Assembly (NCBI RefSeq): GCF_000484535.1
Contig: NC_022600.1
Span: forward strand, 2,976,001 to 3,040,000
Origin: Gloeobacter kilaueensis JS1
GTDB lineage: Bacteria; Cyanobacteriota; Cyanobacteriia; Gloeobacterales; Gloeobacteraceae
Reading direction: 5' to 3'
DNA: 64,000 bases
Numbering within the stretch: the stretch's first letter is position 1; each line of letters opens with the position of its first letter. Shown here piece by piece: positions 33,295 through 42,176 of this stretch. The notes under the pieces are model-generated. The model was given only the letters and a program-made list of their open reading frames with translations. It searched no databases and was not told the origin of the DNA. Made by a program: the position numbers and the translations under genes.

Positions 33295-34644
33295 ATGATG
33301 TTCGCCAACTTCTCAAAGCTGAGTCTGACATCCGGTCTGGCCCTCGCCGGTACCCTGATGATCATCCAGGCCGCTTCTGCCCAGACCCTCGTCTACGGCA
33401 GTGGCGCGAGCTTTCCCTCGCTGGTCTACCGGTCCTGGTTCGACTGCTACGGCACAGCGCTGAGCACCTCCACCAAGCCCGCCAGCTGTACCACCTCCGC
33501 TGCCTTCAAGTTCTACTACGCTGCTGTCGGCAGTGGCTCTGGCCGCAACAACTTCGCCTTCTTGACCTCCACCAACGGCACCCCCACGAGCCCGCCGCCT
33601 TTCACCGATAGCCAGACCACTGCCTATCCGTATCCGAACAACGACTTCAACGGCAGCGACGCGGTGCTTTCCTCGACCGACCTGAGCAACTACAACGGCA
33701 CCAACGGTGCTCGCAGCAAGGGCACGGGCGCTCCGCTTCAGGTGCCGACTGTGGTGGGCACAATCAACCTCGCCTACAACCGTGGTCCTTCTACCCAGGC
33801 CCAACTGCCCTCGACACTGAACTTGTCGCGCAAGCAGTACTGTGACATCTGGGCGGGGCTTATCACCAACTGGAACCAGATCGTCACCAACGTCAACCAG
33901 CCGATTACACTGGTGGTCCGCTCTGATTCGAGCGGCACGACAGCGGACTTCTTCTTCCACCTCGACACCGTTTGCCCCGGCGCGGATTCGAGGATCTCTA
34001 CTGACTTCTTCGTGCCGAACTTGACCAACGGCAGTGGCTCCTCGCCCTATCCTGCCTACATCAACCTCAAGAACACGACGATCCCGAGCCTCAACGTGGT
34101 TCAAGGCAATGGCAGTAATGGTGTTGCCACCGGCATCAGCAGCAACCCCTACGGAATCGGTTACATCTCGGCTTCGTTCGTCAGTCCTTATGCCGCAGCA
34201 GGTACGCCTGGCCGTAGTCTGCCGAGTGCTAGGCTGGCAAACTCGCTGGGTACGTTCACGGCCCCTTCGCCCACAGCTGCCTTCAACGCTGTCAAGAACT
34301 TTGTTCTTGCTGACACCAACGGCAACGGTGTGATCGGCGACCCGGCGGACTACGCTGCTCTGACGACCTATCTGGTCAATCCCTCCGGCAGCACTGCTTA
34401 CCCGATTGTCTCGACGACGTTCCTGGATCTCTACTGCAAAGTGCCCAGAAGCACCAGTGTTGGCAACTCCTTCAAGGGCTTCATCAATGCCGCCCTGGCC
34501 ACCTCGACCTTCCCGACTGCACCGAGTAAGTACGATAGCCTGGCCACATCGCTAGGTTTTGCTCCCCTCGGCACCAGCTTGAAGGCCAGCGTGAGAAGCA
34601 CGGTAGGTCAGATCAACACCACGAACGGTGCCTGCAGCCTGTAG
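33295..34644 (+). CDS. PstS-like secreted substrate-binding-type protein
   Basis: 449 residues with a signal peptide (hydrophobic core SGLALAGTLMIIQAASA, cleavage near ASA-QT). The mature start LVYGSGASFPSLVYRSWF, then IADL-type LNLSRKQYCDIWAGLITNWNQIV and VVRSDSSGTTADFFFHL, resembles the phosphate-binding PstS family, in which GSGASFP and the RSDSSGTT loop contact phosphate. It is longer than typical PstS (about 340). No pstCAB genes are nearby, so it may be a periplasmic or surface binding protein rather than part of a transporter. It heads a cassette with two PEP-CTERM genes and a TPR-GT9 gene. Confidence 0.8.
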   Translation: MMFANFSKLSLTSGLALAGTLMIIQAASAQTLVYGSGASFPSLVYRSWFDCYGTALSTSTKPASCTTSAAFKFYYAAVGSGSGRNNFAFLTSTNGTPTSPPPFTDSQTTAYPYPNNDFNGSDAVLSSTDLSNYNGTNGARSKGTGAPLQVPTVVGTINLAYNRGPSTQAQLPSTLNLSRKQYCDIWAGLITNWNQIVTNVNQPITLVVRSDSSGTTADFFFHLDTVCPGADSRISTDFFVPNLTNGSGSSPYPAYINLKNTTIPSLNVVQGNGSNGVATGISSNPYGIGYISASFVSPYAAAGTPGRSLPSARLANSLGTFTAPSPTAAFNAVKNFVLADTNGNGVIGDPADYAALTTYLVNPSGSTAYPIVSTTFLDLYCKVPRSTSVGNSFKGFINAALATSTFPTAPSKYDSLATSLGFAPLGTSLKASVRSTVGQINTTNGACSL

Positions 34645-34660
34645 GCGTCACTAATAGCTT

Positions 34661-34770
34661 CACCTCACCGGCGGTCGGATGCTGCTTATCCGGCTGCCGG
34701 TACTTTTTGGGAGATATTGGCCAATGTGTTGTAGAAAACATGGTTATTTCAATTGCCCATGCTAGTCTCA
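34661..34770. repeat. Cassette intergenic element, copy 1
   Basis: Shared with 35640-35748 and 41901-41997. The conserved parts are GTCGGAT..GCTTATCCGGCTGCCGGTACTTTTTG, then CAATGTGTTGTAG..AACA and TTGCCCATGCTAG. An imperfect inverted repeat TGTGTT-N6-AACATG starts at 34725. It lies between the PstS-like stop and the first PEP-CTERM gene. It may combine a terminator-like part and a promoter or operator for the following gene. Confidence 0.6.
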
Positions 34771-34839
34771 GCCTCTGGCTGGTATCGGTCCAACAATGGC
34801 TGATTGTATTAGCGCTTTATGTTCCGTAGGAGGAGAGTG

Positions 34840-35625
34840 ATGAGTAGCCTAAGAAGCGGTGTTGTAGCTGCGGGAGCCGTCTTGTTGATGCTTGCGACGG
34901 CTAGCAGTGCCCAGGCGATTACCTGGGCTGAGCAGGGAGATGCAGGTCAAGACCCGAGTACGACAGGAGCACAGGCTGCGCAGGCGACTCAAGGTGTAGG
35001 AGAGCTGACCTCGATTAGTGGCCTGATTGATGGTCCAGCAACCTCTCCTGATGCGCCAACATACGGCAATGAAGTGGATACCTATGCCATCTATCTCACT
35101 GCTGGTACCTCTTTCACAGCAGACGTGACTTTCACAACGAATAATAACGGTGACGATACAGCCTTATACTTGTTTGACTCAAGTGGTATTGGACAAGTCT
35201 GGAACGACAATATTAGCAATACCCCCCAAAATAGTCTATCTGCAATCAATAATTTCAGTGTTAAGCAATCAGGTACATATTATTTAGCAATTGAGGGGGT
35301 TAGCTCTTCTGGCAATTTTGTACCTCTAGATGCTTCGGGCAATCCGCTTTTTCTCAGTGCAGATCCCTCAACCAGCGGCCCGGTCACAGGCACCTCGCCC
35401 GCCCAGACGACCAATCCCTTTGCCCGTTGGGGGGTTGATCCGGCTTTTGATTTTAGTGGTACAGGCGTTCCTAACCCAGGTACTGTAGTCTTCAATTACA
35501 CCGTTACCCTTCAAGGAGCACAAGCGGTTCCGGAACCGGCAGTAGGTGGCGGTCTTCTTGCCATCGGCGCTCTCGGGTTTCTCGCTGCCCGCAAAGGCAA
35601 GGCCAAGGTAAAACAGGCAGGCTAA
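34840..35625 (+). CDS. PEP-CTERM-anchored secreted protein
   Basis: 261 residues. The signal peptide ends ASSAQA-ITW. The C-terminal sorting signal VPEPAVGGGLLAIGALGFLAARKGKAK combines the PEP motif, a membrane helix and a basic tail, as recognised by exosortases. The body (DTYAIYLTAGTSFTADVTF, DTALYLFDSSGIGQVWNDN, SGTYYLAI) resembles bacterial pre-peptidase (PPC-like) beta-sandwich domains. The ATG at 34840 follows GGAGGAGAG. A paralogue follows directly (35811-36602) and another lies at 42177-42941. No exosortase gene is in the window. Confidence 0.82.
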   Translation: MSSLRSGVVAAGAVLLMLATASSAQAITWAEQGDAGQDPSTTGAQAAQATQGVGELTSISGLIDGPATSPDAPTYGNEVDTYAIYLTAGTSFTADVTFTTNNNGDDTALYLFDSSGIGQVWNDNISNTPQNSLSAINNFSVKQSGTYYLAIEGVSSSGNFVPLDASGNPLFLSADPSTSGPVTGTSPAQTTNPFARWGVDPAFDFSGTGVPNPGTVVFNYTVTLQGAQAVPEPAVGGGLLAIGALGFLAARKGKAKVKQAG

Positions 35626-35639
35626 TAACTACTCTCCTT

Positions 35640-35748
35640 GCCAGCAGTCGGATAAGCAACATCTGGCTGCCGGTCCTTTTTGCGGTTGCTGGCCAATGTG
35701 TTGCAGCAAACACAGCCGCTTCAGTTGTCCATGCTAGCCTTATCCCAA
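35640..35748. repeat. Cassette intergenic element, copy 2
   Basis: Best inverted-repeat copy: TGTGTT-GCAGCA-AACACA from 35697, followed by CAGTTGTCCATGCTAGCCT. It precedes the second PEP-CTERM gene by about 60 bases. Confidence 0.6.
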
Positions 35749-35810
35749 TTCGCTACTGTTACAGCCAGTGGGGCTTCGTAAGACTACAGGCTCGATGAGG
35801 AGGTAAAACG

Positions 35811-36602
35811 ATGAGGAGTCCAAGAGGCAGTGTTGTAATAGCGGGAGTCGCTTTGTTAGTGCTGGGCATGGCGAGTACCGCTCAGGCTATCACCTACACT
35901 GAGCAGGGAGATGCAGGCGACATCTACAACGTCACTGGCACAACAGGAGCGCAGTTGACCACAGGTTCAGGAGAACTCACCTCGATCAGCGGCATCATCG
36001 ATCCCAACGCTGTTTCACAGAACGCACCAACCTATGGCAATGATGTCGATATGTATGGCATCTTTCTCACTGCTGGTACCTCTTTTTCGGCTACCACGTC
36101 TGTTAACACGCCCGACAGTTCTGTAGAGACTGAACTGTACTTGTTTAATTCGAGTGGTGTGGGACAGGTATGGAACGACAATACCGGCACCGACCCCACG
36201 AATGCAGATACTTTGGCCTCGATCAGCAATTTCAGCGTTCAAGAATCAGGCATATACTATTTGGCAATTGGCTCGCCTGCGACTCTTGGCAACTATGTGC
36301 CGCTTGACACTGCAGGTAATCCGATTTTCTTAAGTGCTATAGATTCTGGTCCTAACTTTGGTTTTCAAATCATAGGTAATTCACCAGCGGTATCGGACAC
36401 GCCCTTTGGTAGTTGGGGAGCTGATGAAGCATTCACAAGCCCGCCCCCTCAGCCGAGTATCGCTTTTTCCAACTACACCATTTCCCTACAAGGGGCGCAA
36501 GCGGCACCAGAACCAGCGGTGGGCAGCGGGCTTCTGGCCATCGGTGCTCTCGGGTTTTTCGCTGGCCGCAAGCGCAAGCTCAGAGCAAAACAGGCAGGCT
36601 GA
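35811..36602 (+). CDS. PEP-CTERM-anchored secreted protein
   Basis: 263 residues, a close paralogue of the preceding gene, sharing QGDAGD-type N-terminus, GELTSISGIID, VDMYGIFLTAGTSFSA, ELYLFNSSGVGQVWNDN and the C-terminal APEPAVGSGLLAIGALGFFAGRKRKLRAK sorting signal. The ATG follows GAGGAGGTAAAACG. A lone pair of PEP-CTERM paralogues in tandem points to local duplication. It is followed by a TPR-GT9 gene after 18 bases, so cotranscription is likely, and the anchored protein could be the glycosylation target (inference). Confidence 0.82.
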   Translation: MRSPRGSVVIAGVALLVLGMASTAQAITYTEQGDAGDIYNVTGTTGAQLTTGSGELTSISGIIDPNAVSQNAPTYGNDVDMYGIFLTAGTSFSATTSVNTPDSSVETELYLFNSSGVGQVWNDNTGTDPTNADTLASISNFSVQESGIYYLAIGSPATLGNYVPLDTAGNPIFLSAIDSGPNFGFQIIGNSPAVSDTPFGSWGADEAFTSPPPQPSIAFSNYTISLQGAQAAPEPAVGSGLLAIGALGFFAGRKRKLRAKQAG

Positions 36603-36620
36603 GGCGGTGCGCTCCTGACA

Positions 36621-38192
36621 ATGGTCTTTGCTGCACAGCCGCTCGATGTTCTGGAATTAGCGCGCCAGTATTTCCAGGCTGGAGACCTCGATAGAGCCGC
36701 CCTGCTTTTTGCGCAGGTGCTGCAGACGCATCCCGAGCAATTGGGAGCACTCAACGGACTGGGAGTGGTCGCTTTCCAGCGCCAGGAGTTTGCCACGGCA
36801 GCCGAGTGGTTTACACGAGCGTTGGCTGTCGAGCCGCACTCAGCCAAAGTGCAGACCAACCTGGGCAACGCTCTGATGGCTCTTGAGCAACTGGAAGAAG
36901 CGCTCGTCTGCTATCAGAAGGCCATTGCCCTCGATGCGGACTTTGCCCTTGCTCACTTTAATCTTGCGAATCTACTGGTAAGACAAGAGCAGTTTGCAGA
37001 GGCGATGGCAGAGTACCGGCACACAGTTGCCCTCAAGCCGGACTTTTTAGAGGCGCATCTGCGCCTGGCAGGCATCTTGCGGAATCTGGGGAAGATGGAC
37101 GAGGAGGTCGCTGTCTATCGCGATGCCATCGCCCTCAATCCAGAAATGGCCGAGTTGCACAACGAGTTAGGCGACGCGCTGGAGTCACAGGGCGAGTGGG
37201 AGGCAGCAGCTTGCTGTTATCGGGAGGCCATTCGGCTGTGGCCTGACTGGGCAGAGGCCCACTGCAACTATGCCAGCCTGCTGATGCTGCGGGGCGATCT
37301 GAGAGCTGGACTGGCTGAGTCAGAGTGGCGCTGGCAAACACCGCTATTTCTCAAGAGTGAGCGCACCTTCGGCAAGCCCGCCTGGGATGGCAGCGATCTG
37401 GCGGGCAAGCGAATCCTGGTCCGCGCCGAGCAGGGCTTTGGCGACATGATTCAGTTCGTGCGCTTTGCTTCCCTTCTTAAAGCACGCGGGGCGACGGTTA
37501 TCTTCGAGAGCTACGCGCCGCTGCTGTCGCTATTGTCGAGTTATTCGGGCATCGACGAGCTTGTGTTGTGCGGCGCACCACTGCCGCCCTACGACCTGCA
37601 CGCGGCGATGATGAGCCTGCCGCTGTTGCTGGATGTGGGCACAACGCTTGAAACCATTCCAGCGCAAGTGCCTTACCTGTATTCTCCCGCCCGCTGCAAA
37701 TTGCCTCTCGAACTGCAGGCAGCACTGAGCGCACCGGCACCTCTGAAAGTGGGCATCGTCTGGGCTCCGGCTCTGCGCTTTTCTATCGACTATCAGCGCT
37801 ACTGTCCGCTTGAGCACTTCGAGTCACTTTTGAAAACGCCCGGTGTCGCCTTCTTCTCGCTCTATAAGGGCGAGCGGACGACAGAACTGGCACCTTACGG
37901 CGAGCGGATTGTCGATGTCGGTACGCACTGCACCGACTTCGCCGACACGGCCTGGGCGATTGACAGGCTGGATCTGGTGATCACGGTCGATACGGCAGCG
38001 GCGCATCTGGCCGGAGCGTTGGGCAAGCCGGTGTGGCTGTTGCTGTCCTTTGTGCCGGACTGGCGCTGGTTGTTGGAGCGCACGGACAGCCCCTGGTATC
38101 CTACAGCGTGCCTGTTTCGTCAACCGGCACCGGGAGACTGGGCGGCTGTGCTGGCAAGCGCTGCTGCCACCTTACGAATGGCCAGCAGCTAG
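36621..38192 (+). CDS. TPR protein with GT9-like C-terminal domain
   Basis: 523 residues. Six TPRs precede the GT9-like region (WDGSDLAGKRILVRAEQGFGDMIQFVRFASLL, VGIVWAPALRFSIDYQRYCPLEHF, LDLVITVDTAAAHLAGALGKPVWLLL). The first 130 residues are almost identical to those of the gene at 42959, showing recent duplication. It follows the PEP-CTERM gene by 18 bases. The last exon-like stretch of the gene is overlapped in another frame by nothing credible; a nuclease relic begins right after the stop. Confidence 0.85.
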   Translation: MVFAAQPLDVLELARQYFQAGDLDRAALLFAQVLQTHPEQLGALNGLGVVAFQRQEFATAAEWFTRALAVEPHSAKVQTNLGNALMALEQLEEALVCYQKAIALDADFALAHFNLANLLVRQEQFAEAMAEYRHTVALKPDFLEAHLRLAGILRNLGKMDEEVAVYRDAIALNPEMAELHNELGDALESQGEWEAAACCYREAIRLWPDWAEAHCNYASLLMLRGDLRAGLAESEWRWQTPLFLKSERTFGKPAWDGSDLAGKRILVRAEQGFGDMIQFVRFASLLKARGATVIFESYAPLLSLLSSYSGIDELVLCGAPLPPYDLHAAMMSLPLLLDVGTTLETIPAQVPYLYSPARCKLPLELQAALSAPAPLKVGIVWAPALRFSIDYQRYCPLEHFESLLKTPGVAFFSLYKGERTTELAPYGERIVDVGTHCTDFADTAWAIDRLDLVITVDTAAAHLAGALGKPVWLLLSFVPDWRWLLERTDSPWYPTACLFRQPAPGDWAAVLASAAATLRMASS

Positions 38193-38200
38193 AAACATTG

Positions 38201-38623
38201 CTAGAAGCGTCTTCCGGGGTGATTGAGGCGGGAGTACAATCGAGCCAGGAGCGCAACGAAGTGCTGGCTGTGACCGCTTTGCTCGCGTCGCTCAAAGACG
38301 TGAGGGTAGCGACAGCGTTTTTCAGGAGAAGGGCGATGCTGAATTTGTTGCAGGAGACACCACTGTTTCAGGAGCTGACACGGGACATCGTTGAGCAGGC
38401 GGAGCAACGCGGGGAGCAGCGTGGGGAGCAGCGTGGCCGGATTGTGGGCAGGTTGCAGCTTTTGCAGCGACTGTTTGAGCACAAGTTCGGTCCCCTGCCC
38501 GAAGAGTTGCAAGAGAGTCTGGAAGCAATTGCTGACGTGGCAGAACTGGACCGGCTGGCTCTGATCTTGATCGATGCCCCGGATGTCGAGACCTTCAAAA
38601 GCCAGGTTCAACCCATCGCGTAG
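38201..38623 (+). pseudogene. Remnant of an Rpn/PD-(D/E)XK-transposase-family protein (C-terminal part)
   Basis: The frame after the TPR-GT9 stop reads RNEVLAVTALLASLKDVRVATAF, then LFQELTRDIVEQAEQRGEQRGEQRGR, LFEHKFGPLPEELQESLEAIADVAELDRLALILIDAPDVETF. This matches the C-terminal region of the Rpn-type recombination-promoting nuclease/putative transposase family common in cyanobacteria. The catalytic N-terminal half is missing. A second copy of the tail lies at 38880-39030. Confidence 0.65.
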
Positions 38624-38630
38624 CAGAGCA

Positions 38631-38834
38631 ATGGCTATATCTCCCCCTCCTGACCGTCTGGACCGCATCGAGGCCATCATCGAGGTTCTCGCTCGTGAGA
38701 CGTTGGAGAACACCCGCAGCACCGCCCGCAACGCAGAAGCTATCGCCCGCAACGCAGAAGCTATTGCTCGGCTTACAGAAGCAATCGACCAGCAGAAGCG
38801 AGCGATCGATTACCTGCTGAGCCGAGACGGCTGA
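38631..38834 (+). CDS. Small coiled-coil protein
   Basis: 67 residues (MAISPPPDRLDRIEAIIEVL...), with heptad-like repeats RNAEAIARNAEAIARLTEAID giving a predicted coiled coil. It begins 8 bases after the nuclease relic. It resembles the coiled-coil gene at 51580-51888 in layout (DRLDRIE / DRAEQRLD, ending in a DYLL/DYLI RD motif). Small proteins of this kind often accompany Rpn or Uma2 genes in cyanobacteria; function unknown. Confidence 0.55.
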   Translation: MAISPPPDRLDRIEAIIEVLARETLENTRSTARNAEAIARNAEAIARLTEAIDQQKRAIDYLLSRDG

Positions 38835-38879
38835 ATCTGCTCAAGAATGCGGGGGCGGCAACGGCGTTTTTCTTTTGTA

Positions 38880-39030
38880 GTGGGTATTCGAGCACAAGTT
38901 CGGTCCTTTGCCCAAAGATCTGCAGGCAATGCTGGAGGCGATTACGGATACGGAAGAGCTGAACCACTTGTACTTATGCCTGATCGACGCTGTGGATATC
39001 GAGACCCTCACAGGCCACCTCCGCTCCGAT
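38880..39030 (+). pseudogene. Second tail fragment of an Rpn-type protein
   Basis: Reads FEHKFGPLPKDLQAMLEAITDTEELNHLYLCLIDAVDIETL, paralogous to the end of the relic at 38201-38623, then runs into unrelated sequence. It shows that two related genes stood here and decayed. The remainder of 38835-39252 has no supported gene. Confidence 0.6.
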
Positions 39031-39558
39031 ACAGCAAAGCAAAGCAATCTATGTATTGCTCCAAACATGCTGATTTCACCTGTGGCCGTTATAATTACTT
39101 GCAGTTTCCCAGAAGTGCTTTCAAACTTTCTTAATAACTGAACCATCGAGAACGTGATGGTTCGACTCTTGTTGCTTGCCGCTGAAAAATAACAGAACAG
39201 AAGCGGGTGGTTTTTTCGTGCGTTTTCGCCTCCAACTAAAGGAGTTACTTCAATGTTCATTCACTCTTCCAAGTCAAGTCTGGTATCCGGTCTGGCCCTT
39301 GCTGGTAGCCTGATGCTCATCGAAGCTGTCTCGCAGCCACTGCCTATCGCTGCTCAAACCCTCATCTACGGTAGTGGTGATAGCTTCCCTGCAGCACTTT
39401 ACCGTACATGGTTTGACTGCTATGGCACACCGCTGAGCACTACCTCCAAGCCTGCTGGCTGCACTACCTCTCAGTCCTTCAAGTACTACTATGCTGCTAC
39501 TAGTGCAGGTGGGCTGAGTCAGTCTGGTAGTTTGTAGGCAGGATTTCGGTAACCACTC

Positions 39559-40769
39559 ATGCCTGGACCCAAACCACCCGCTCTGGTGCTTGCTGAAGAT
39601 GTCCGCTCAGCTCTGCAGAAATTCTCAACCAAACACAGCACCCCCCAACAGCTAGCCTGGAGAGCCAAACTCATTCTTGGTTGCGCCGACGGCCTCAATA
39701 ACTCCCAGGTGGCACACGCTCACGACACGGACCCCGATGCCGTGCGCTTTTGGCGCAGCCGCTGGCTGGCTGTTGCGGCCATCCCACTGCCAGATCTCAG
39801 CATTGAGGAGCGACTGGCCGATGCCCCCAGAGCAGGCAAGAAGTCTGCTATTAGCCCGGAGCAGTTTTGTCAGATTGTCGCTCTAGCGTGTGAAGCGCCA
39901 GAAAAATCAGGCCGCCCGATTACTCAGTGGTCTGGCAGCGAAATCGCCAAAGAAATCGTGGCCCGTGGCATCCTGCCTTCAATTTCGCCGCGTCATGCCT
40001 TGCGCCTACTCAAAAAGGGGATCTCCAACCCCACCGCGTCCGGGGCTGGCTCACCGCGCTAAAAGACGAGAACTTTGAACCTAAAGTGCAGCACATCTGC
40101 GCACTTTACCAACAGGCACCCGCCCTGCAAGCGGCGGGAGAAGTAGTTTTCAGCAGTGATGAAATGACCGCAGTGCAAGCACTGGAGCGTCTGCATCCAG
40201 ACAAGCCAATGCGGCCAGGAGCGCCTGAGAAGCAGGAGTTTGAGTACATTCGTCACGGCACGCTGTCTCTGATTATTCATCGGGAGGTGGCCAGTGGCCA
40301 ACTTGTCGCGCCGTTTGCCGCTCCCACCCGTGCAGAAGAAGACTTCGCTCTTTCTTTGGTGCTGGCGATGGGCACCCGTCCTGAGGCTGTGCGCTGGCAC
40401 TTTGTGGTGGACAATCTCAACATTCATCAGTCTGAGTTGCTGGTGCGGTTAGTCGCTGCTGTGGAGGGTAGCTCTGAGAAGTTGGGGCGCAAAGGCAAAA
40501 GCGGCATCCTCAAGTCGATGGCCAGCCGACAGGCATACCTGAGCGATCCGAAGCACCGAGTTGTTTTGCACTACACACCCAAACATGCCTCCTGGCTCAA
40601 TCAAGTCGAGATGTGGCTATCGATCTTGGCACGCAAAGTGCTCAGGCGTAGCTCGTTCCGCTCAGTTGAGGAGTTGCGCGAGCGGGTGTGGGCCTTTATT
40701 GAGTATTACAACCTGGAATGGGCGAAGCCGTTCAAGTGGACCCACCAGGGCAAGCCTTTACAGGTATGA
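39559..40769 (+). CDS. IS630-family transposase, two frames joined by -1 frameshift
   Basis: Frame A (39559-40062) encodes the helix-turn-helix part ([38 protein letters not shown]; then [17 protein letters not shown]). Frame B, entered near 40017 and ending 40769, encodes the DDE domain: [15 protein letters not shown] (first Asp), [11 protein letters not shown] (second Asp), [25 protein letters not shown] (Glu). C-AAA-AAG at 40011-40017 followed by GGG is a fitting -1 slippery site, and the joined product continues in register. Whether the shift is programmed or a decay mutation is open; two-frame IS630 transposases are known. Confidence 0.82.
40011..40017 (+). other. Candidate -1 ribosomal frameshift site (CAAAAAG)
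   Basis: In frame A the codons are AAA AAG; slipping back one base re-pairs AAG with AAA and continues in frame B (GGG GAT CTC). It lies 45 bases before the frame A stop, within the overlap of the two frames. Confidence 0.5.
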
Positions 40770-41900
40770 ACTACCAGCTCTTTTCAGCCCATCTGCACTA
40801 GTAATGGCTCTGGCCGCAACAACTTCGCCTTTTTGACCTCCACCTATGGCACACCCACGAGCCCACCACCTTTTACCGATAATCAGACGACAAGCTATCC
40901 GTATCCCTTCAATGACTTCAACTCCAGCTCTGTAGTTCTTTCCTCAACCGACAAGAGCAACTACAGTGCCAACGCTAAAAAAAAGGGAGCCGGTGATCCC
41001 ATTCAGGTGCCCACAAGTGTCAGCACGATCAATCTAGCTTACAACCGAGGTCCAGCTGGACAGGCACAGTTGCCCTCGATCTTGAGCTTGTCTCGCAAGC
41101 AGTACTGCGACATCTGGGCGGGCCTCATCACCAACTGGAACCAGATCGTCAGCAACGTCAACCAGACGATCACGCTGGTGGTCCGCTCTGACACTAATGG
41201 CACGACGCAGGACTTTTTCTTCCACCTCGATACTATTTGCCCGAGTGCGGACTCCAGGCTCTCCCCTGACCTGTTCGTACCAGACATAACCAATGGTAGC
41301 GGTTCCTGGCCTATGATTCCCAACTTCGGCGGGTTTACTGCTACTGCTAGTAGCGCCAATGGCACTGCCAGCGCAATCAGTGCCATCCCCTACTCAATCG
41401 GTTACATTCCGGCCTCATTCGTCAGTCCCTATGCCGGGTCTGGCACACCCGGTCGTAACTTACCTAGCGCTAGACTGCAAAACAAGTCGGGCGGCTATGC
41501 TGTGCCGACATCCCTATATGCCTTCAACGCTGTCAAGAACTTTGTATTGACGGACATCAATGGCAATCTCGTTGTAGATGACCCAGACGACTATGGATAT
41601 CTGAAGACCTATCTGGTCGATCCTTCCGGCAGCACCGCTTACCCGATCGTCTCGACGACGTTCCTGGACCTCTACTGCACAGTACCTAGAAGCGCCAGCA
41701 TTGGCAACGCTATCAAGAGTTTTGTACAAACGGCACTGGCCGCCTCGACCTTCCCAACCACCCCGAGTCAGTATGAGGGTCTAGCCACTTCGCTAGGCTT
41801 TGGTCCCCTCGGTAGTAGCCTGAAGACCAGTGTGAGGAACACGGTGAATAACATTAATACCACTAGTGGTCCTTGCATTTTCTAGTACTCTAGTCTGACT

Positions 41901-41997
41901 AGCAGTCAGATGCTGCTTATCCGGTTGCCGCTATTTTTGAAACACTGTCAATGTGTTGTAGCGAACATAGTTGCTTCAGTTGTCCATGCTACCTTCA
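41901..41997. repeat. Cassette intergenic element, copy 3
   Basis: GCAGTCAGATGCTGCTTATCCGGTTGCCG, then TCAATGTGTTGTAGCGAACATAGTTGCTTCAGTTGTCCATGCTA. It lies downstream of the second PstS-like copy and upstream of the third PEP-CTERM gene, as in the first cassette. The inverted repeat here is TGTGTT-GTAGCG-AACATA. The following 170 bases to 42176 include AGTGCCT..AGGCACT arms that may fold as a leader. Confidence 0.6.
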
Positions 41998-42176
41998 TTC
42001 CATCTCGTCTCTAGCTTGAAACAGCCAAGGGCTGTGGCTTTCTGAGTGCCTGTCGAGTGCAAGGGGAAGTGCTGGGTGCTTCGAGAGGCACTTTCGAGCG
42101 GTGCGAGGTTCAAAGCGGTAATCCTGGTGCTCCATGAGACCTGTCCAGAAAACATCGATTGAGGAGTCTGTGTCAG

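Larger units (their letters stand above)
39503..40798 (+). mobile_element. IS630-family insertion sequence, 1296 bp
   Basis: Flanked by a duplicated TA (39501-39502 and 40799-40800), the IS630/mariner target. The terminal inverted repeats begin GTGCAGGTGGGCTGAG (left) and GTGCAGATGGGCTGAA (right, reverse complement), about 26 of 30 bases matching, ending in CTGGTAGTT. It holds two overlapping transposase frames. It interrupts the PstS-like gene. Confidence 0.92.
39253..41885 (+). pseudogene. PstS-like protein, second copy, split by an IS630 insertion
   Basis: Paralogue of 33295-34644. The 5' part (39253-39500) encodes the signal peptide and LIYGSGDSFPAALYRTWFDCYGT; reading continues into the IS and stops at 39537. 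The 3' part (40801-41885) resumes at SNGSGRNNFAFLTSTYGTPTSPPPF and runs to the natural end (GPCIF). Removing 39503-40800 restores AATSNGSGRNNF in frame, so the gene was intact before insertion. A start inside the 3' part (40833) would make a protein without signal peptide. Confidence 0.88.

Noticed and set aside
33089-33298. Short frame upstream of the PstS-like gene
   Set aside because: No ribosome-binding site, no recognisable product, overlaps the start of the next gene.
38033-38200. Upstream part of the frame that includes the nuclease relic
   Set aside because: Lies inside the TPR-GT9 coding region in another frame; similarity to the nuclease family begins only after that gene's stop.
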